DNA of 64,000 nt from Sesamum alatum (GCA_034509735.1 JACGWO010000002.1:47075702-47139701), one strand, 5' to 3'; numbered from the stretch's first letter, positions 20,605 through 33,379 are shown. Translations and numbers: made by a program. Notes: generated by a model from the sequence alone, not told the origin.

Positions 20605-23600
20605 ATGATGAGAGGATCAAATTCAAATGGGAATTTGGAGAGCAATGCTAGCTTACAGAGTGAACTTGAAGCATTGCTTCTACAGCAGCAACGTAATCGT
20701 GGTTTAATTCTTGAGAAGGAGAGGGAATTGGACATAAATAGGAGTGGCAGCGCTCCTCCGACAGTTGAGGGTGCGCTTGGTGCTGCCGGGAGTCTGTTTA
20801 GGTATCCCAATTTTGCGAAAAATGATGGCAGTGGTAGTAGCAGTAACAATATTGCAAGCATTGGCGTATTGTCGGAAGAGGAAATTCGGTCACACCCTGC
20901 GTACTTGGAATACTATTATTCGCATGAAAACCTCAATCCTAGATTGCCTCCGCCCTCCTTGTCGAAAGAGGATTGGCGGATTGCACAGAGGGTCAGGGCT
21001 TCAGGTTTTGGTTTGGGAAGAAACGCAAACAATAGTGCTGGAAGCTCATCGTTGTTCTCAATGCAACCAGGTTTATCTGTGAAGAAAGCCGAAGATGAAA
21101 TGATGGAGCTGAGGAAGACTGCTCTAAGGAACTTGTCACGGAAAAATTCTACCGAGTCGCTGGACAAAGGTTCCAGTGGTTTGGTTGGGGCCTCGAGTTC
21201 TGGAATGGGAGTTAGAAGGAAGAGTTTTGCTGATATACTCCAGGTTTTCAATCTTCACCTCTTTATTGTTATTGTTTGCCGCATGCTGAAAACTTTGTGG
21301 CTGTTGAATATGAACATTGATGGTTAGCTTCTGTTGTTAATGCCTCTTGATCATCACACAAAACTAGTTGATTCATGCGAATGGATTTGCAGATCCTGAA
21401 CATTATGCGATTTCTTTTTGTGCTATATAGCTTCTAGTCATGATGCATGCTCTTTATAAATTGAACTCAGCAGCATGGTAATGTTACATAAATCTGCTCC
21501 ATGCCCTTAGAAACATGCTAAGAAGTTTCTGCTTGCTATTTTCCCATCATAACATACATTTCTTGGGTGGCCAATTTGGCGAATGGTGTTACATGAAACG
21601 GTAATTGAACAACTACCGTTGTTCGCCTAAAAACTTTAGAGCTTCGTTGTTCTTCAGAAGTTAGATGGTTCAAAAAGCTTGAAAATTTAACATAAACATG
21701 CATAAGCTCCCCCTCCTACTTTCTGTGTCATTCTACAGTATATCGAAAGTTGTTTCTGGAACTGTGGAACACAAACCTCCTTTCATATTGTAGAGATGAA
21801 CTAACCCTATGAAGGTAAAAGTTGATAATCCTCTCTTCTTCATCCAAACTATAATGATGAACATAATGGAAAGTATGATCAATTTCCACGGTCAGTCGGC
21901 ACTTAATAAAATATTCACTTATGCACCTATATCATGTTCTTTTAAGTATTCATTTCCTGTCAGAACGTTAGCATATTATATTATGGGATATTCTCATGCA
22001 ATTCCACAATTTAATATATCTTTTGTTTATTCTCTCAGTAGTCTGATTCTCCCTGTTGACACCTGCACCTACAGCGAACTACTCACCTCTTTGTGTATGT
22101 ATATTTGGCTTTTCCCAGGAAGGGCTTAGCCGACCTGTAAAATCACATCTTTCCCGTGCTGCTAGCCAGAATTCAGTTACTGATGTTTTGGATTCGATGG
22201 TTCTCTCTAACTCTAATGCAGTTGAAGCCACTCAGAATATTGGCTCAGCCAATCCTAGTTCCTACGGGTCTTCTGTGAGTTCATCTTTCACAAACACTAG
22301 GACTGAACCAGTGGGGAGGTCCCGTGGTCCTGGTCTTGTCACTCTTGGTAATGGAGTTCATCGTGCTGGTAACTTAAATTCTGTGACATCGGATCCCCCT
22401 AGTTTTCCTTCATCTGGCATTTTTGAGATAGCTGATATTGCTGCTTCTCTTTCTGGATTAAGCATGTCTAGAGGTCAACTTCACGCTGAAAATATTTCAA
22501 AGCCCTCGTTTCAAATGGGAATTCCGACAGGTCATAAACAGAATCAGCAGCAATATTATGGTGACAGTTCTAGAGCAGAAAATTTGATCAACAATATAAA
22601 CTATGTAAATTTGGCCAGGACCAACGGATCAACAAGTGGCCTTAATACTTCAAAATCAGTTACAAATGAGCAAGTGAGTATACCAAGGAGGACATCTTCC
22701 ACTGCTAATCTTCTGGCTCTACATAATTCTTCTGATTATGCAAGACTGGAAGATCTGAAAATCCAGTACCAGAACAATAATTTCCCTGGTGTGGCTCTTT
22801 CTGCTCACAGACATGGTGGATATGCAGTCGATCAGAAACCTGATATTATGATCAATAACGATCTTGGTGCAGGTTGTTATCTTTCCTTATATCCTGATTC
22901 AGTTATTTTTTTATTTAATCACTGTAGGAACATTACCTAATAGCTATGTTTTAAAAGTTTCCATAGGTTCACTTTTGACTGGTGGTATTGGAGATGGACA
23001 GCTTTTGAGAAGTAGCAGCCAGGCAGCACTTCATTATCCTGTTATGGATCCACATCAAATTCAATATATGCAGAAAATGTTGAATTATGGAAGGGATTTG
23101 ACTCATATGTCAGGAAATTCTTCTCAAGGAATTCATTGTGTTGGTAGTTCCCACAGCAATGAAGATTTTCAGGCTTTAGAGAAAGCTTATCTTGAGGCAT
23201 TGCTTATGCAGCAGTTACAGCATTATCAGTCACAGTTTTTACAAAAACCTGGCACTATTAATCATCAATACCATGGGAACCCTGCATTTGGTTCTTGTCC
23301 TGCCTCGTACCAAGGAAACCTGGTGCTAAATGCTCCAATTTCCAGAGTAAGTTCCAGAGGTTCTATGCTTCAGAATGAGAAAAGTGCCCAAGTGCCCACA
23401 ACTTTGAGAAGTCTAAAGGGAGAATCCAGTGGTCCATTGAATTCACAAAGTGGAAAAGGAAGATTTGAGTCCCTATTAGAGGTGCTCAAGAACAATAAGA
23501 CCAAATCTTTGGAACTCCCAGACATTATTGGTCATATTGTTGAGTTCAGGTACGAACGAGAAGCAATGGGTACTCAGTTTCCATTATATTCAGTCACCAT

Positions 23601-26600
23601 TCCTGAGAGCTCTTTCTTTTCTTTTATGATTCAGTATGGATCAGTTTGGAAGCCGCTTTATTCAGCAGAAGCTGGAGACTGCTACTGTCGAAGAAAAGAC
23701 GAAGATACTCACTGAGATTATTCCTCATGCTCGTGGTTTGATGATTGATGTTTTTGGGAACTATGTCATACAAAAGGTAATGTTTCATATAAAACATTCG
23801 TTGATGCACATAAGTATTCCAATGAGGACTTGCTTTATTTCTCGAACGAACAGTTCTTTGAGCATGGCACTGAAAGTCAACGGAAGGAGTTAGCGGGCCA
23901 CCTGATTGGTCATGTTTTGCCTCTCACTCTACAGATGTATGGTTGCAGAGTTGTACAAAAGGTTTCGTCTTTAGCTTTATCTCCTCTATTCTGTCTTATG
24001 GAATGTTCTACTTGCATTGGAGTATGGAAGTGCACTTGGATAAGCATGTCTAAAGCTAAATGTTTATACATGCATTTTATTATCTCCATGCTTCTCTTGT
24101 TCTTGAAATGGCTAAATAAAAAACATTATAAATACTTTGGCAGAATCCAGGCGGAGTAAAGGATCTCTTTTGTTACACAGCATATTCTGAAAATCTTATA
24201 ATCTATCCATTTCAATAATTTCAATCTGATAGAGGAAAGATTTTCGTCTCTAAAAATGCATAATTCACATAACCTAGAGAAACACCAGAAAACAAAAAAC
24301 CACTGGTGGAAGAACATTAAGAAAATATATTTTCCAGGAAGACTTGGATTATGAAGTCGCTGTAGGACACCTGTCTTTGTAGTGGAGAAATGAGGCATGA
24401 AGCTACTCTTTAGTAAGTTCTTGATTTTTCAATCTTCATAGAATGAACACCGGAGCAACACATATGTCTGCTAAAATGCAGGGAAATAATTTGAGTTTCT
24501 AAAGTTGCAAGCTAAGCTTTATTCTGTTTCAGGGGAGCTTTCTTTATTTCCTTTTTTCCCCCTAATCTTTTAATACAAAAAGATCCGCAGATTGTTGATG
24601 GAGTGGAAGAAAAATGCAAAGGGATAGTCTAGCATTCAGCATATGCATTGGAGAGAAGTCCTCTTTTATTTGCTTTAATCCATTCCCAAATTCCTCGTTG
24701 ATTTTCTTAGAGCATTGATTCTAATCACAGGCCTTGGAAGTGGTTGATGTAGAGCTGCAGGCTAAGATGGTAGCAGAGCTTGATGGTTCAGTGATGAAAT
24801 GTGTGCATGATCAGAATGGAAATCATGTGATCCAGAAATGCATCGAGTGTGTTCCTCAGGATCGGATTCAGTTCATAATATCGTCATTCTTGGGTCAAGT
24901 TGTGACTTTGTCCCAACATCCGTATGGCTGTCGCGTGATTCAGGTTAAAACGTCTTCTCATTGTTTGCTCCATATTTACTTTCTACTGCAAATTTACTTA
25001 GCATATGCAATCATTTTATTGGTAACAGAGGGTTCTTGAGCACTGTGCTGATCCAAACACTCAAGAAATGATTATGAAAGAGATACTGGGCTCTGTTTGT
25101 AAGCTAGCTCAAGACCAATATGGAAATTATGTCATTCAGGTACGTGACTAAACTACCTGCCTATCATATACATTTTTAGCTATGCGATGAAATCTCTACC
25201 GTGTCAAATGTCTGCTTTTGAAGTTGACTCATTGTTGCATTCTGGAGTTAGTTCTTCTGACTAGGTTTGGCACAGTTTTTATCTACAAGGTTTCTGTAAA
25301 TGAAGTCTAATCTTAAATATTTAATGTTTAAGAATGTAGTCTAGATTACATAATCCAATTGCCAGAAGATTTAGGAAGCTTCTTCACGATTGATGCACAC
25401 CGTGTTTTACGTTACTCATAGAGGATTTTAGGAGTGATTGCTCGAATTTCTTGCCTCGCCTTTGCCTTTCATCTTTAAACTACAGATTTTCATGCACTTT
25501 GACTTTGGTCCCTGTGAAAGCTAAACATATAAAAGGTAACCTATATTTTTCTTCCAGAAAACAAATTGAAAATTATGAATCGAATAGAATATTTGTCCTG
25601 TCTGTTTCCCCACCCATGGCAGGCCTGTAGCTGACAGGCAAGTTTCAAGGTGTCTAACCCATCTTCTCAAGCCACTTCCGAAACATCTTACTAAAACAAG
25701 CATTTTTCATCAAGATCAAATTGCTAAAACCTATTATTTTCCTTAGATCTAACTAGGTTTCACATTCATATGGTCAGTCTTGTATTGTTCTCCAAGTGTC
25801 GCTTTTGACATCGCTAAAAAAGTGAACTAAAGGTGAATCATCTTTGAGAACCTGACAAACTTGCACCAATTGTGTTAGAATATATTAATTGCTTTAGATG
25901 CTTTCTTTTAGTGTATAGAGTCTGGCTTCTCCATCTATTAGCCATGGTCCATGCAAGAAGTTATGCTAAGTTGTAAAGAAGCTGCAGTACTACATGGTTT
26001 TTGTTTCTCTGAATGCCCGAAAAAAGAATTGACATTTTCCACACATTTGTAATTCATTTAATCATTTGGGGAATTTCTTGTATATTCTTCTAGAATGCAT
26101 GCCATATTATTGTTTAGAGGTAATCAACCAAACAACCTCAAGGTTTGAGCATATCATAGAAAAGCCCCTGATTTTTGGAAACACACTGAGAAGGGAATCT
26201 ATAATATAAAACATGACCATAGGGGGTGCAGTGTAATTTTCAAAGCCAAGTCTAGTGTTGTAATTTGTTTAAATTTACAGATAGTCTCAGTGTAATTATT
26301 CTATTGTTTATGAGTATAACTGCCTCATTCTGATACTCTTTCCCCGGTTCTCCCTTTCTATTTGTTTAGCATGTCGTCCAGCATGGTAAACCTCATGAAC
26401 GATCTACAATTATTGGCAAGCTCGCGGGGCAAATCGTGAAGATGAGTCAGCAGAAGTTTGCTTCTAATGTTGTTGAGAAGTGCCTGACTTATGGCGGTCC
26501 AGAGGAGCGTAAACTTTTGGTGAATGAGATGCTTGGGTCCACAGATGAAAACGAGCCATTGCAGGTATGCCGCTTTCTATTCACTAGCCTAAGCTCCTAC

Positions 26601-28276
26601 TATTTTATTTTATATGGAACAGAGATTTAAATTTCTCCAACTTATAGGGATCTTTAATGCATTTTTGCTGAACTCAAGAATTTATACAAGTAAAACCTCT
26701 GATGTCTAATCTGTGATGGGTAGTTCTCCTTTCCTTTTTATTTTTCTTTTGTAAGGTAATTTAGCAAGTAAGACATTAAGGTTGACTTAATCACTAATTG
26801 GCAAAATGGGATGATTACACTGTCCTTCTTTGTTACTTTGGCTATTTACTTAAACTTTTCCTGTATTCTGAAAATTGTACTGGCCTCTCTTGTTATCTAT
26901 TTCCGGCTAATAATCACCCTTTTTGGGAATTTAATATGTCATCGTTGGAGCTTTTATAAACTTCCCAAAATGCGCTTACATATTTTGAAGATGTCACCTA
27001 CTTTGATGATTTCACCGAAAAATATTACAATTACTCATCCCTTCCCTACATAAAATAGTGAATGTGACTTCTACATCCTTATGATGATTATCCCATAACT
27101 TTATAAATCCCTGAATTTATAAAAATTAGCCATAATAATCAATACCTAGTTAAGTTGCAACCATCCTAATAATTTACTAATCAAGTATATATGACCCTTT
27201 TTTCCCATTACAAAACATTAAAATTATTCTCTTAAAATTAATAAATCTTAGCGATGGTAGATTTGTCTTTTCACGAATTCTGTCGGGTTTGACCAAATTC
27301 GAACAATCAAGGGAAACTTTAGCCCAGACCGAGTCTGGCCACACGTAAACCAATTACACGGAAAGTGTAATACACTTGCCATGTAATTGGTATATAATTC
27401 AAGGAGAACTACCAATTATATGGTAAGTGTATTACACTTGATGTCTGATTGGGTGGGTTCAGTCAATCCTGGTCTGAGTAAGAATTTTCTGAATAATCAA
27501 ATAGGTGTATTTATAATTTTGAAACTCAGAAGGGAGGTTTGTGTAATTACTCGAAGTAACAAAGGAGGACGGTGTAACTAAACTTCAGCAAAATACTCTA
27601 TCCGCCTGAAACTGAAGTTAGATACAAAGTTGTAAATGGGAATGGATAATGGGGTTGGGAGCTAGTGGCACCAAATCACTGCCAAATGACTGCTAATGAG
27701 TAAAATCTTTTACATTGGATATCTGTTTTAGGAAATGTAGTCTTATTTCGGGACGTTCCAGGAAGCAAATTGTGGAGCTTCCCTCTTGGGAGAACGGAAC
27801 TGTATTGTTTTCTCTTTGTAATCATTGCAACGGCTATTATATAAGGTCGCATTTGTTTTTCTTCGATCAAAACAGGATGTAGAATGGAAAATTGGTATAT
27901 TAATATCTTTTCACTGAACACTAACAAGTTTCGGATTTGCAAATTTCAGGCTATGATGAAAGATCCCTTTGGAAACTACGTTGTGCAAAAGGTACTCGAG
28001 ACTTGCGATGATAAGAGCCGAGAGTTAATCCTCTCCCGTGTCAAGGTTCACTTGAATGCACTGAAGAGGTACACTTATGGAAAACATATTGTATCCCGTG
28101 TAGAAAAGCTCGTTGCAACCGGAGGTCAGTTAACGTCGCCTCAACAATGCTTCATCCTTTTCATTCTTCAGTTAATTGCATAGTTTTTTATAATCAAATC
28201 CAGTTCTATCAAATGCTTAAAACATCATTCGTTTACAGAGAAGCACATAGGGCAAACCTCCTCCAATCCCTCTTGA
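20605..28276 (+). CDS. PUM: Pumilio/PUF-family RNA-binding protein (group I, PUM2-like)
   Basis: Ten exons: 20605-21243, 22119-22872, 22967-23549, 23635-23776, 23854-23961, 24731-24943, 25029-25139, 26370-26564, 27950-28124 and 28239-28276, giving 985 aa. The N-terminus has the plant PUM motif [21 protein letters not shown] long low-complexity, Ser/Asn-rich region follows. Eight PUF repeats occupy about residues 650-980, with base-contact triplets SRQ, NYQ, CRQ, NHQ, CRQ, NYQ, SNE and NYQ, the canonical set for UGUANAUA. Such proteins bind 3' UTRs in the cytoplasm and promote decay or repress translation. An in-frame ATG at 20506 would add 33 residues; I prefer 20605. Introns 5 and 7-8 are long; intron 8 holds a TIR element. 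Confidence 0.94.
26808..27585. mobile_element. TIR element inside Pumilio intron 8
   Basis: Left end GGGATGATTACACTGTCCTT and the complement of the right end (TAGTTACACCGTCCTCCTTT) match over more than 30 bp, both continuing into TTTGTTACTT. GCAAAAT flanks both sides (26801-26807 and 27588-27594), 7 of 9 bases for a 9-bp duplication. An inner hairpin around 27349-27450 repeats the CCAATTACACGG/TGTAATTGG type of sequence. No coding capacity. Confidence 0.65.
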
Positions 28277-29266
28277 AACACTCCAATCTCGAGCATAAAC
28301 GTCTGTACATACAAGGTGCTGAGTCCATCATGGCCACAAGTTCTTCCCAACACGGCTGCAAGTCATTGTAAATGGGGTAGTATTAATGCAGGTTTTGCTC
28401 ATAATTGAGCCGATAATAAGCTTGCATTTCTTTGTTGATTTGTGCATATTTTGCGCATAATTTGTCGTTTTTGTGATGAAGAGTTGCATTCTTTATGTAT
28501 AGGGTTCATAACGTTACGATGAACTAAGGGTATATAGCTGCGCAGAATGCCAACAGATGAATCGAAAAAGAGGCATTTTCGTGATATATCTGTGGCATTT
28601 GCAATCTTCTTCGGTATATATGTTTACTAGCTATTGTTGTTGTTTATGAAATTTTTGTTGCATATTCTTGCTTCTTGGATTTACCCTTGTCTAGTGTTCA
28701 ATCTCACATCCCTTAAAGGAGTTGTGTAAATAATTCGAGTTGGGTCAAACGACGAGTTTCTAATTGATTTGAATTTCTTGTCGAGCTTAAGATGATGTGA
28801 GTTTGATATGACAGTGAAACAATGCGAGCTTGAGTTTCAGCTTTATGATAATCTATCTTGAGTTTGATAATCTACCATAATAATCAAATATAAATGGATA
28901 TATTGATTGAAATTTTAGATTTTTTTTTAAGATATTACTTATTATATTTAATATCTAAGGGTAAAATAGTTATTATATAAAAATATGGTAGGAAAAAAAT
29001 AATCATAAAAAGCATTAATTAGGTACCAAATTAATATTAATTGTGAAATTTGGGTACTAATGTGTCTTTTATAATTACTTAGGTATCAAAGTAATATTAA
29101 TAACAAAATTCAAGTATCAAATTGTTTTTTATACATTTTAAAGTTTTCAAGACAAATCATTCATGGCTTGAGTTTAACTTTGGCATACAAGTAACTATAG
29201 CTACTCATTTTAGCTTCATTTTCAAACATATATATCATACTGTTTCTACTCTCTCCAATTTTCTAT
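28277..29266 (+). other. 3' flank of the Pumilio gene and intergenic
   Basis: 28277 to about 28680 is probable 3' UTR, with T-rich and TTTGT motifs. Note that 28377-28382 lies beyond the true stop: continuing exon 10 in other frames gives a spurious longer peptide. The rest is AT-rich with no gene. Confidence 0.4.
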
Positions 29267-29602
29267 GGGGATGATTACAGCGTCCTCTCATAAGATTTGT
29301 TGTAATTATTTATAAACTTTATGTGGTTTAGAAAATTACATCTTGTACTCTTGATGTTTGTTTTCGTCCAATAAATATATTCATTCGTTAATTAAAATTC
29401 ATGAAATTTGTCGATACCAGCAAAAGAATTAAATAAATTCATATTTATTCCCGATTAATTTACTACAGATTTATTACAGATCAACAAAAAAAATTATTTG
29501 TTGGATAGAAACAAACGTCCAGATTACTAAATATAACTTTTAAAATAACAGGAAGTGTACGTGTAATGCATCAAATCTCAAGGGAGGGTATAATTATCCC
29601 CC
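29267..29602. mobile_element. Short TIR element (MITE) between Pumilio and NLR genes
   Basis: Left end GGGGATGATTACAGCGTCCT and right end, read as complement, GGGGATAATTATACCCTCCC, then AGATTTG in both arms. TTCTAT flanks both sides. About 336 bp, non-coding. The end sequence GG-TAATTA relates it to the other MULE-like families here. Confidence 0.6.
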
Positions 29603-30009
29603 TTCTATATCACCTTAAACTGACTAAAAAAAAGAAGATATATTTAGTTTGTTTCCTTACACAACTATTTATAATCGCAAATGAAAAGAAGAATAAGATA
29701 GATTGTTTTATGGAACAATATAAAGATTAAATTAGATAAAATTATGTCACAAAATGCATCATGCAATATTCCCATAAATTTTTATAAGTATCTTTCAAAT
29801 CCATCCCTCTAAAGAGCCTGTAACCTACATGAAATTATTTGTTCTCATTCTCCAATCTGTCTCAATAGAACTAATTACACTTGCATACATAATGAAGAGC
29901 ACACAAGTTATCTTCTTCACATTGCCAGGATTAAGGATGAATTTATCTCTTTGACAGCACTAATCATGATTTCGGACGCCTTCAACATCTATGATCGATG
30001 CGTGGTACT
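29603..30009. other. 3' flank of the first NLR gene
   Basis: AT-rich sequence lies downstream of the minus-strand NLR. It includes, directly past the stop, 30 or so bases that in a different frame encode GQDWIKVPRID, the ancestral NLR C-terminus (see findings). Confidence 0.5.
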
Positions 30010-32802
30010 TTAATCCAGTCTTGGCCTGTCTTTTGATTGTAATGACTCTTTTAGATTTTCACAATCAAGGATATCCAAACGTTCAAGAGACGAGGCCTTG
30101 TGCAGAAGGCGGTAAGGCAATGCCTTCAGTGCCGGACATCTAAAGAGTTGCAACTGTTGGAGGCGTGGAAGTATGGAAATGATGTTACTGTTCTCTTGTT
30201 CCTCGCTTATGTCTTCCCACTCTTCCCACCTTGTACAATTGTCGAAAGTTAACCTCTCTAGTTTAGGGAACACCAGTCCATCCGATGATGCTAATGGTGT
30301 TGATTTATTGATGCCCAAGAAATCATGGCCAACATGCTTCATCTCCCATCTAGTTATCCTAAGATTCTCAAGGAGTGGAAGTTTTCCTAGAGGAGACCAA
30401 CAATCTCCCATACCTGGATTTTTCAGGAGTGCGCCGTTGAGAGTTAGTCTCCTGAGGTTGGTGAGGGTGATGATCCATTTTGGTAAATGGAGGCCTTTAA
30501 AAACAAGAATTTGTAGGTTTTGATGTGGTTGAAGAGCCTCTATTATTTCAGTTTGTGCAAGTCCAAGGTCTAATGTTAATTCTTGAATGAATTCCTTATG
30601 TTTTAGATTGGCTTTCTCGGCCTCAAGCTCATCCAAGTCGTTGTGAATCCGAATGCAAAGAGTACCTCCAAGTAGGTTCATGTCCTTCAGACACCCCAAC
30701 TTATTACCTCTTGTCTGAGTGCAGAACTCCTCCAGCGTTCGAAGATTGGTAAGTTTCTCAAATCCTTCAGGGAACCTAAAATCGGATGAAGACGTCCCAA
30801 AATTCAGTAGATGCCTCAAGTTGATTAGCTTATGGATCCCTTGAGGTGGAAGTCCAGAAAGAGAGTCACAATTCTCAATACCCAAGGTTTGTAGATAATA
30901 CAAATCACAAATGGTTTCAGGGAGATCCTTGATGGGATTGAAGCTTAAATCCAAGTATCTTATATGAATCAAATTTCCTATTTCCTTTGGAATGTCTTCC
31001 AACCTACAAGCACACAAACTCAGAGACCTCACTCGTTTCAAATGGCTAATTAAATTCGGAGCAATCTCATTTGTACTGCAGAAACAGCTTCGAAGCTTTT
31101 CCATTGGCCAAATTGCAAACGAAGCAGCATTTTTGGTTCCGTTGGCTCGCAGTATGTTTAGATGGCGAGCATTTTGGGTAGATTCAGTTTGAGCTCCGCC
31201 ATCCATGCTACCCACAATTAAGCATTCATTCTTTGTTAGGGCCTGGGCAAAATCATGCACAATGTCATGCATTTTGCACCAAATTATACGATTACTTTGC
31301 TTCTCATCCTTTTCAAAATCTTGGAAGAAAGAACGCATTGCTAAATCATCAAAGTATTGTCGCCCTACTACCTCCATTTCGATCTCAGTACTTCCACCCG
31401 ACAAGAGAAAACCCTGCGCCATCCAAATTCTTATTAGCTGATTCACATTTAGGTGCATGTCCTTTGGAAAAACGGCACAATAGGAGAAGCAACGCTTCAC
31501 TGTTGGGTGCAACTCGTTGTAACTCAACATTAAATAGGGGAAAAGATCTTTCCTCACTTTCTCCAACTCCCACATCTCACTCTTCAAGACATTTTGCCAC
31601 TCTTGGAGACTATCTTTAGAGCACAATAAACCCCCAATAGTCTTTGCAGCCAGTGGCAAGCCTTTGCATTTCTTGGCTATCTTCACACCAGTCTCTTTCA
31701 ACATCTCACGGTCGGCTTCTTTTCTATATTGAAAAGCTATTTGACTCAACACGGACCAACAATATGAGTCTGACAATGGCTTCAACGGATGCATGTAACT
31801 GCTGCCCATTATTCTAGCAACTCTTTCTTTCCTGGTGGTCACCAAAATTCTACTTCCAAGGGTACCACTACTCTTAAGGCACACCTTCAAAGGTTCCCAT
31901 TTCGACTCATCCTCTTCCCAAACATCATCGAGAACAAGCAAGAACTTCTGTCCTGAAATCGACTTCACAATTGATTGCAACAATGTTTGGGGTTGGGAGA
32001 GACTTGAAGAATCCTTATCAATGACTTCCAATATTGCTTTAGCAATCTTAACCTCGTCAAAAGGATCCGAAACACACACCCATATCATCAGCTTGAATTG
32101 ACTCTTTACTCTATCATCACTAAACAAAAGTTGAGCAAGAGTGGTCTTCCCCATCCCGCCCGTCCCCACTATGGAAATAATTTGGACCCCATTATCATCT
32201 CCTCGACCACTACTCTCAGACAATAACCTGCTCATCAGAGTTTCTTTATCATCATCTCGCCCATGTATTCTAGACACCTCGACAAAGGATGTCGATAGAT
32301 CTGGTTTGAAATCTTTATAAACTCGCTCCACATTGGGGATGAACTTGAATTCATTCTCATTGTCTTGGGCAATCGAGTCCAACTTTTCATTTACCTCTCT
32401 CATACTTAAAGCAACACTACGACGCTGGATGGTTCGTTTGAAGTATAAGCAAACAGATTGGAGAAAGGAACGTACCTTAATCCCCCAAGGATTATCAGAA
32501 GATGATCCATGAGAATTCGCAAACCCTAGTTTTTGTCCGATGGTCTCCAGTTCCCATTCGTCCAGCACATCGTCTATCTCGTAGGCGATATCTTGCAGCT
32601 TTTTCAGCCAGCTTTTGACCTTGGGATCCCCAACTCCTTTCTGCTCTGCGTCCGCAAGCACTTGATGAATTTTCTTCAACTTTTCCGACAGATTTTCAGC
32701 CTCTGTGTCGGCGTTCAACAACAACTCAACCTCTTCGCGCACCTTCTTCTCGATCATTGGACCCAATCGATTCAACACCATAGAAACAGCAGCATCTGCC
32801 AT
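30010..32802 (-). CDS. CC-NB-LRR (CNL) disease resistance protein, RGA-type; C-terminus frameshifted
   Basis: A single exon of 930 aa. An Rx-type coiled coil covers ~1-130, beginning MADAAVSMVLNRL and with the EDVID-like IDDVLDEWE near residue 77. NB-ARC: P-loop GTGGMGKTT ~213, kinase-2 LLVLDDVW ~288, RNBS-B GSRILVTTR ~316, GLPLA ~380, RNBS-D CFSYCAVFPKD ~438 and MHD ~510 (CKMHDIVHDFA). LRRs run from ~570 to the end. CNLs sense pathogen effectors and form membrane-directed resistosomes; the effector is unknown. It is a tandem paralogue of 34359-37199. The last dozen residues differ from the paralogue because of a 1-nt difference in an A run (30049-30052). Otherwise it looks functional. Confidence 0.95.
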   Translation of the reverse strand: MADAAVSMVLNRLGPMIEKKVREEVELLLNADTEAENLSEKLKKIHQVLADAEQKGVGDPKVKSWLKKLQDIAYEIDDVLDEWELETIGQKLGFANSHGSSSDNPWGIKVRSFLQSVCLYFKRTIQRRSVALSMREVNEKLDSIAQDNENEFKFIPNVERVYKDFKPDLSTSFVEVSRIHGRDDDKETLMSRLLSESSGRGDDNGVQIISIVGTGGMGKTTLAQLLFSDDRVKSQFKLMIWVCVSDPFDEVKIAKAILEVIDKDSSSLSQPQTLLQSIVKSISGQKFLLVLDDVWEEDESKWEPLKVCLKSSGTLGSRILVTTRKERVARIMGSSYMHPLKPLSDSYCWSVLSQIAFQYRKEADREMLKETGVKIAKKCKGLPLAAKTIGGLLCSKDSLQEWQNVLKSEMWELEKVRKDLFPYLMLSYNELHPTVKRCFSYCAVFPKDMHLNVNQLIRIWMAQGFLLSGGSTEIEMEVVGRQYFDDLAMRSFFQDFEKDEKQSNRIIWCKMHDIVHDFAQALTKNECLIVGSMDGGAQTESTQNARHLNILRANGTKNAASFAIWPMEKLRSCFCSTNEIAPNLISHLKRVRSLSLCACRLEDIPKEIGNLIHIRYLDLSFNPIKDLPETICDLYYLQTLGIENCDSLSGLPPQGIHKLINLRHLLNFGTSSSDFRFPEGFEKLTNLRTLEEFCTQTRGNKLGCLKDMNLLGGTLCIRIHNDLDELEAEKANLKHKEFIQELTLDLGLAQTEIIEALQPHQNLQILVFKGLHLPKWIITLTNLRRLTLNGALLKNPGMGDCWSPLGKLPLLENLRITRWEMKHVGHDFLGINKSTPLASSDGLVFPKLERLTFDNCTRWEEWEDISEEQENSNIISILPRLQQLQLFRCPALKALPYRLLHKASSLERLDILDCENLKESLQSKDRPRLD

Positions 32803-33379
32803 TTTTGCTCCTCTCTCTCTCTCTTGATGTTGTTATAGAGGAATGCATTAGCATCAACTCTGGAAAAGAGTTGACATTATAAGTTCAACTAGTATACGAT
32901 AATTCGAAAAGGACCGGTTTGTTATGATAATCAAGGAAATTCTTTTCCCGCGTCAACTTTCACCTGTGATTTCTTGCTCGCTCGAGCGATGAAGTTGATG
33001 TCCCATAATTAAAAGGTTGTGTGTTCGAATACTATGAATATAGGGAGTTGTTTAATTTGTAAAATAATTGAATTATTCGTTTAATTGGTGTTGGTAGATG
33101 TAAATTTGTTATTATCCCATGGGATTGAACAGATATTGTGTTATTATGCATTGAATATTATAATAGCAATTGATCGCTTTAGAAATATTATTGGTTCTAT
33201 CTCACCATATGAATCTAAATTTATACATATATATTTTTAGTGGTTCTATCTCGACATATGAATCTAAATGCATATGTGGATTTGATATTTAGATGGCATA
33301 AAATCCTGAAAACACAAACTCATTGCTTATAACAAGTGCAAGCAGGTCCTTGTATTGAAATTGAGGAACATAAATTTAA
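32803..33379. promoter_or_regulatory. Upstream region of the first NLR gene
   Basis: A GAGA-rich run (CT on + at 32809-32822) precedes the start codon. Further up is AT-rich intergenic DNA. 32976-33040 has A-box-like and B-box-like (GTGTTCGAATACT) tRNA-type sequence that may be a SINE head. No gene is seen. Confidence 0.4.

Noticed and set aside
20361..20861. 166-codon minus-strand frame
   Set aside because: Antisense to Pumilio exon 1 and leader; low-complexity Leu/Pro/Ser content reflects the opposite strand.
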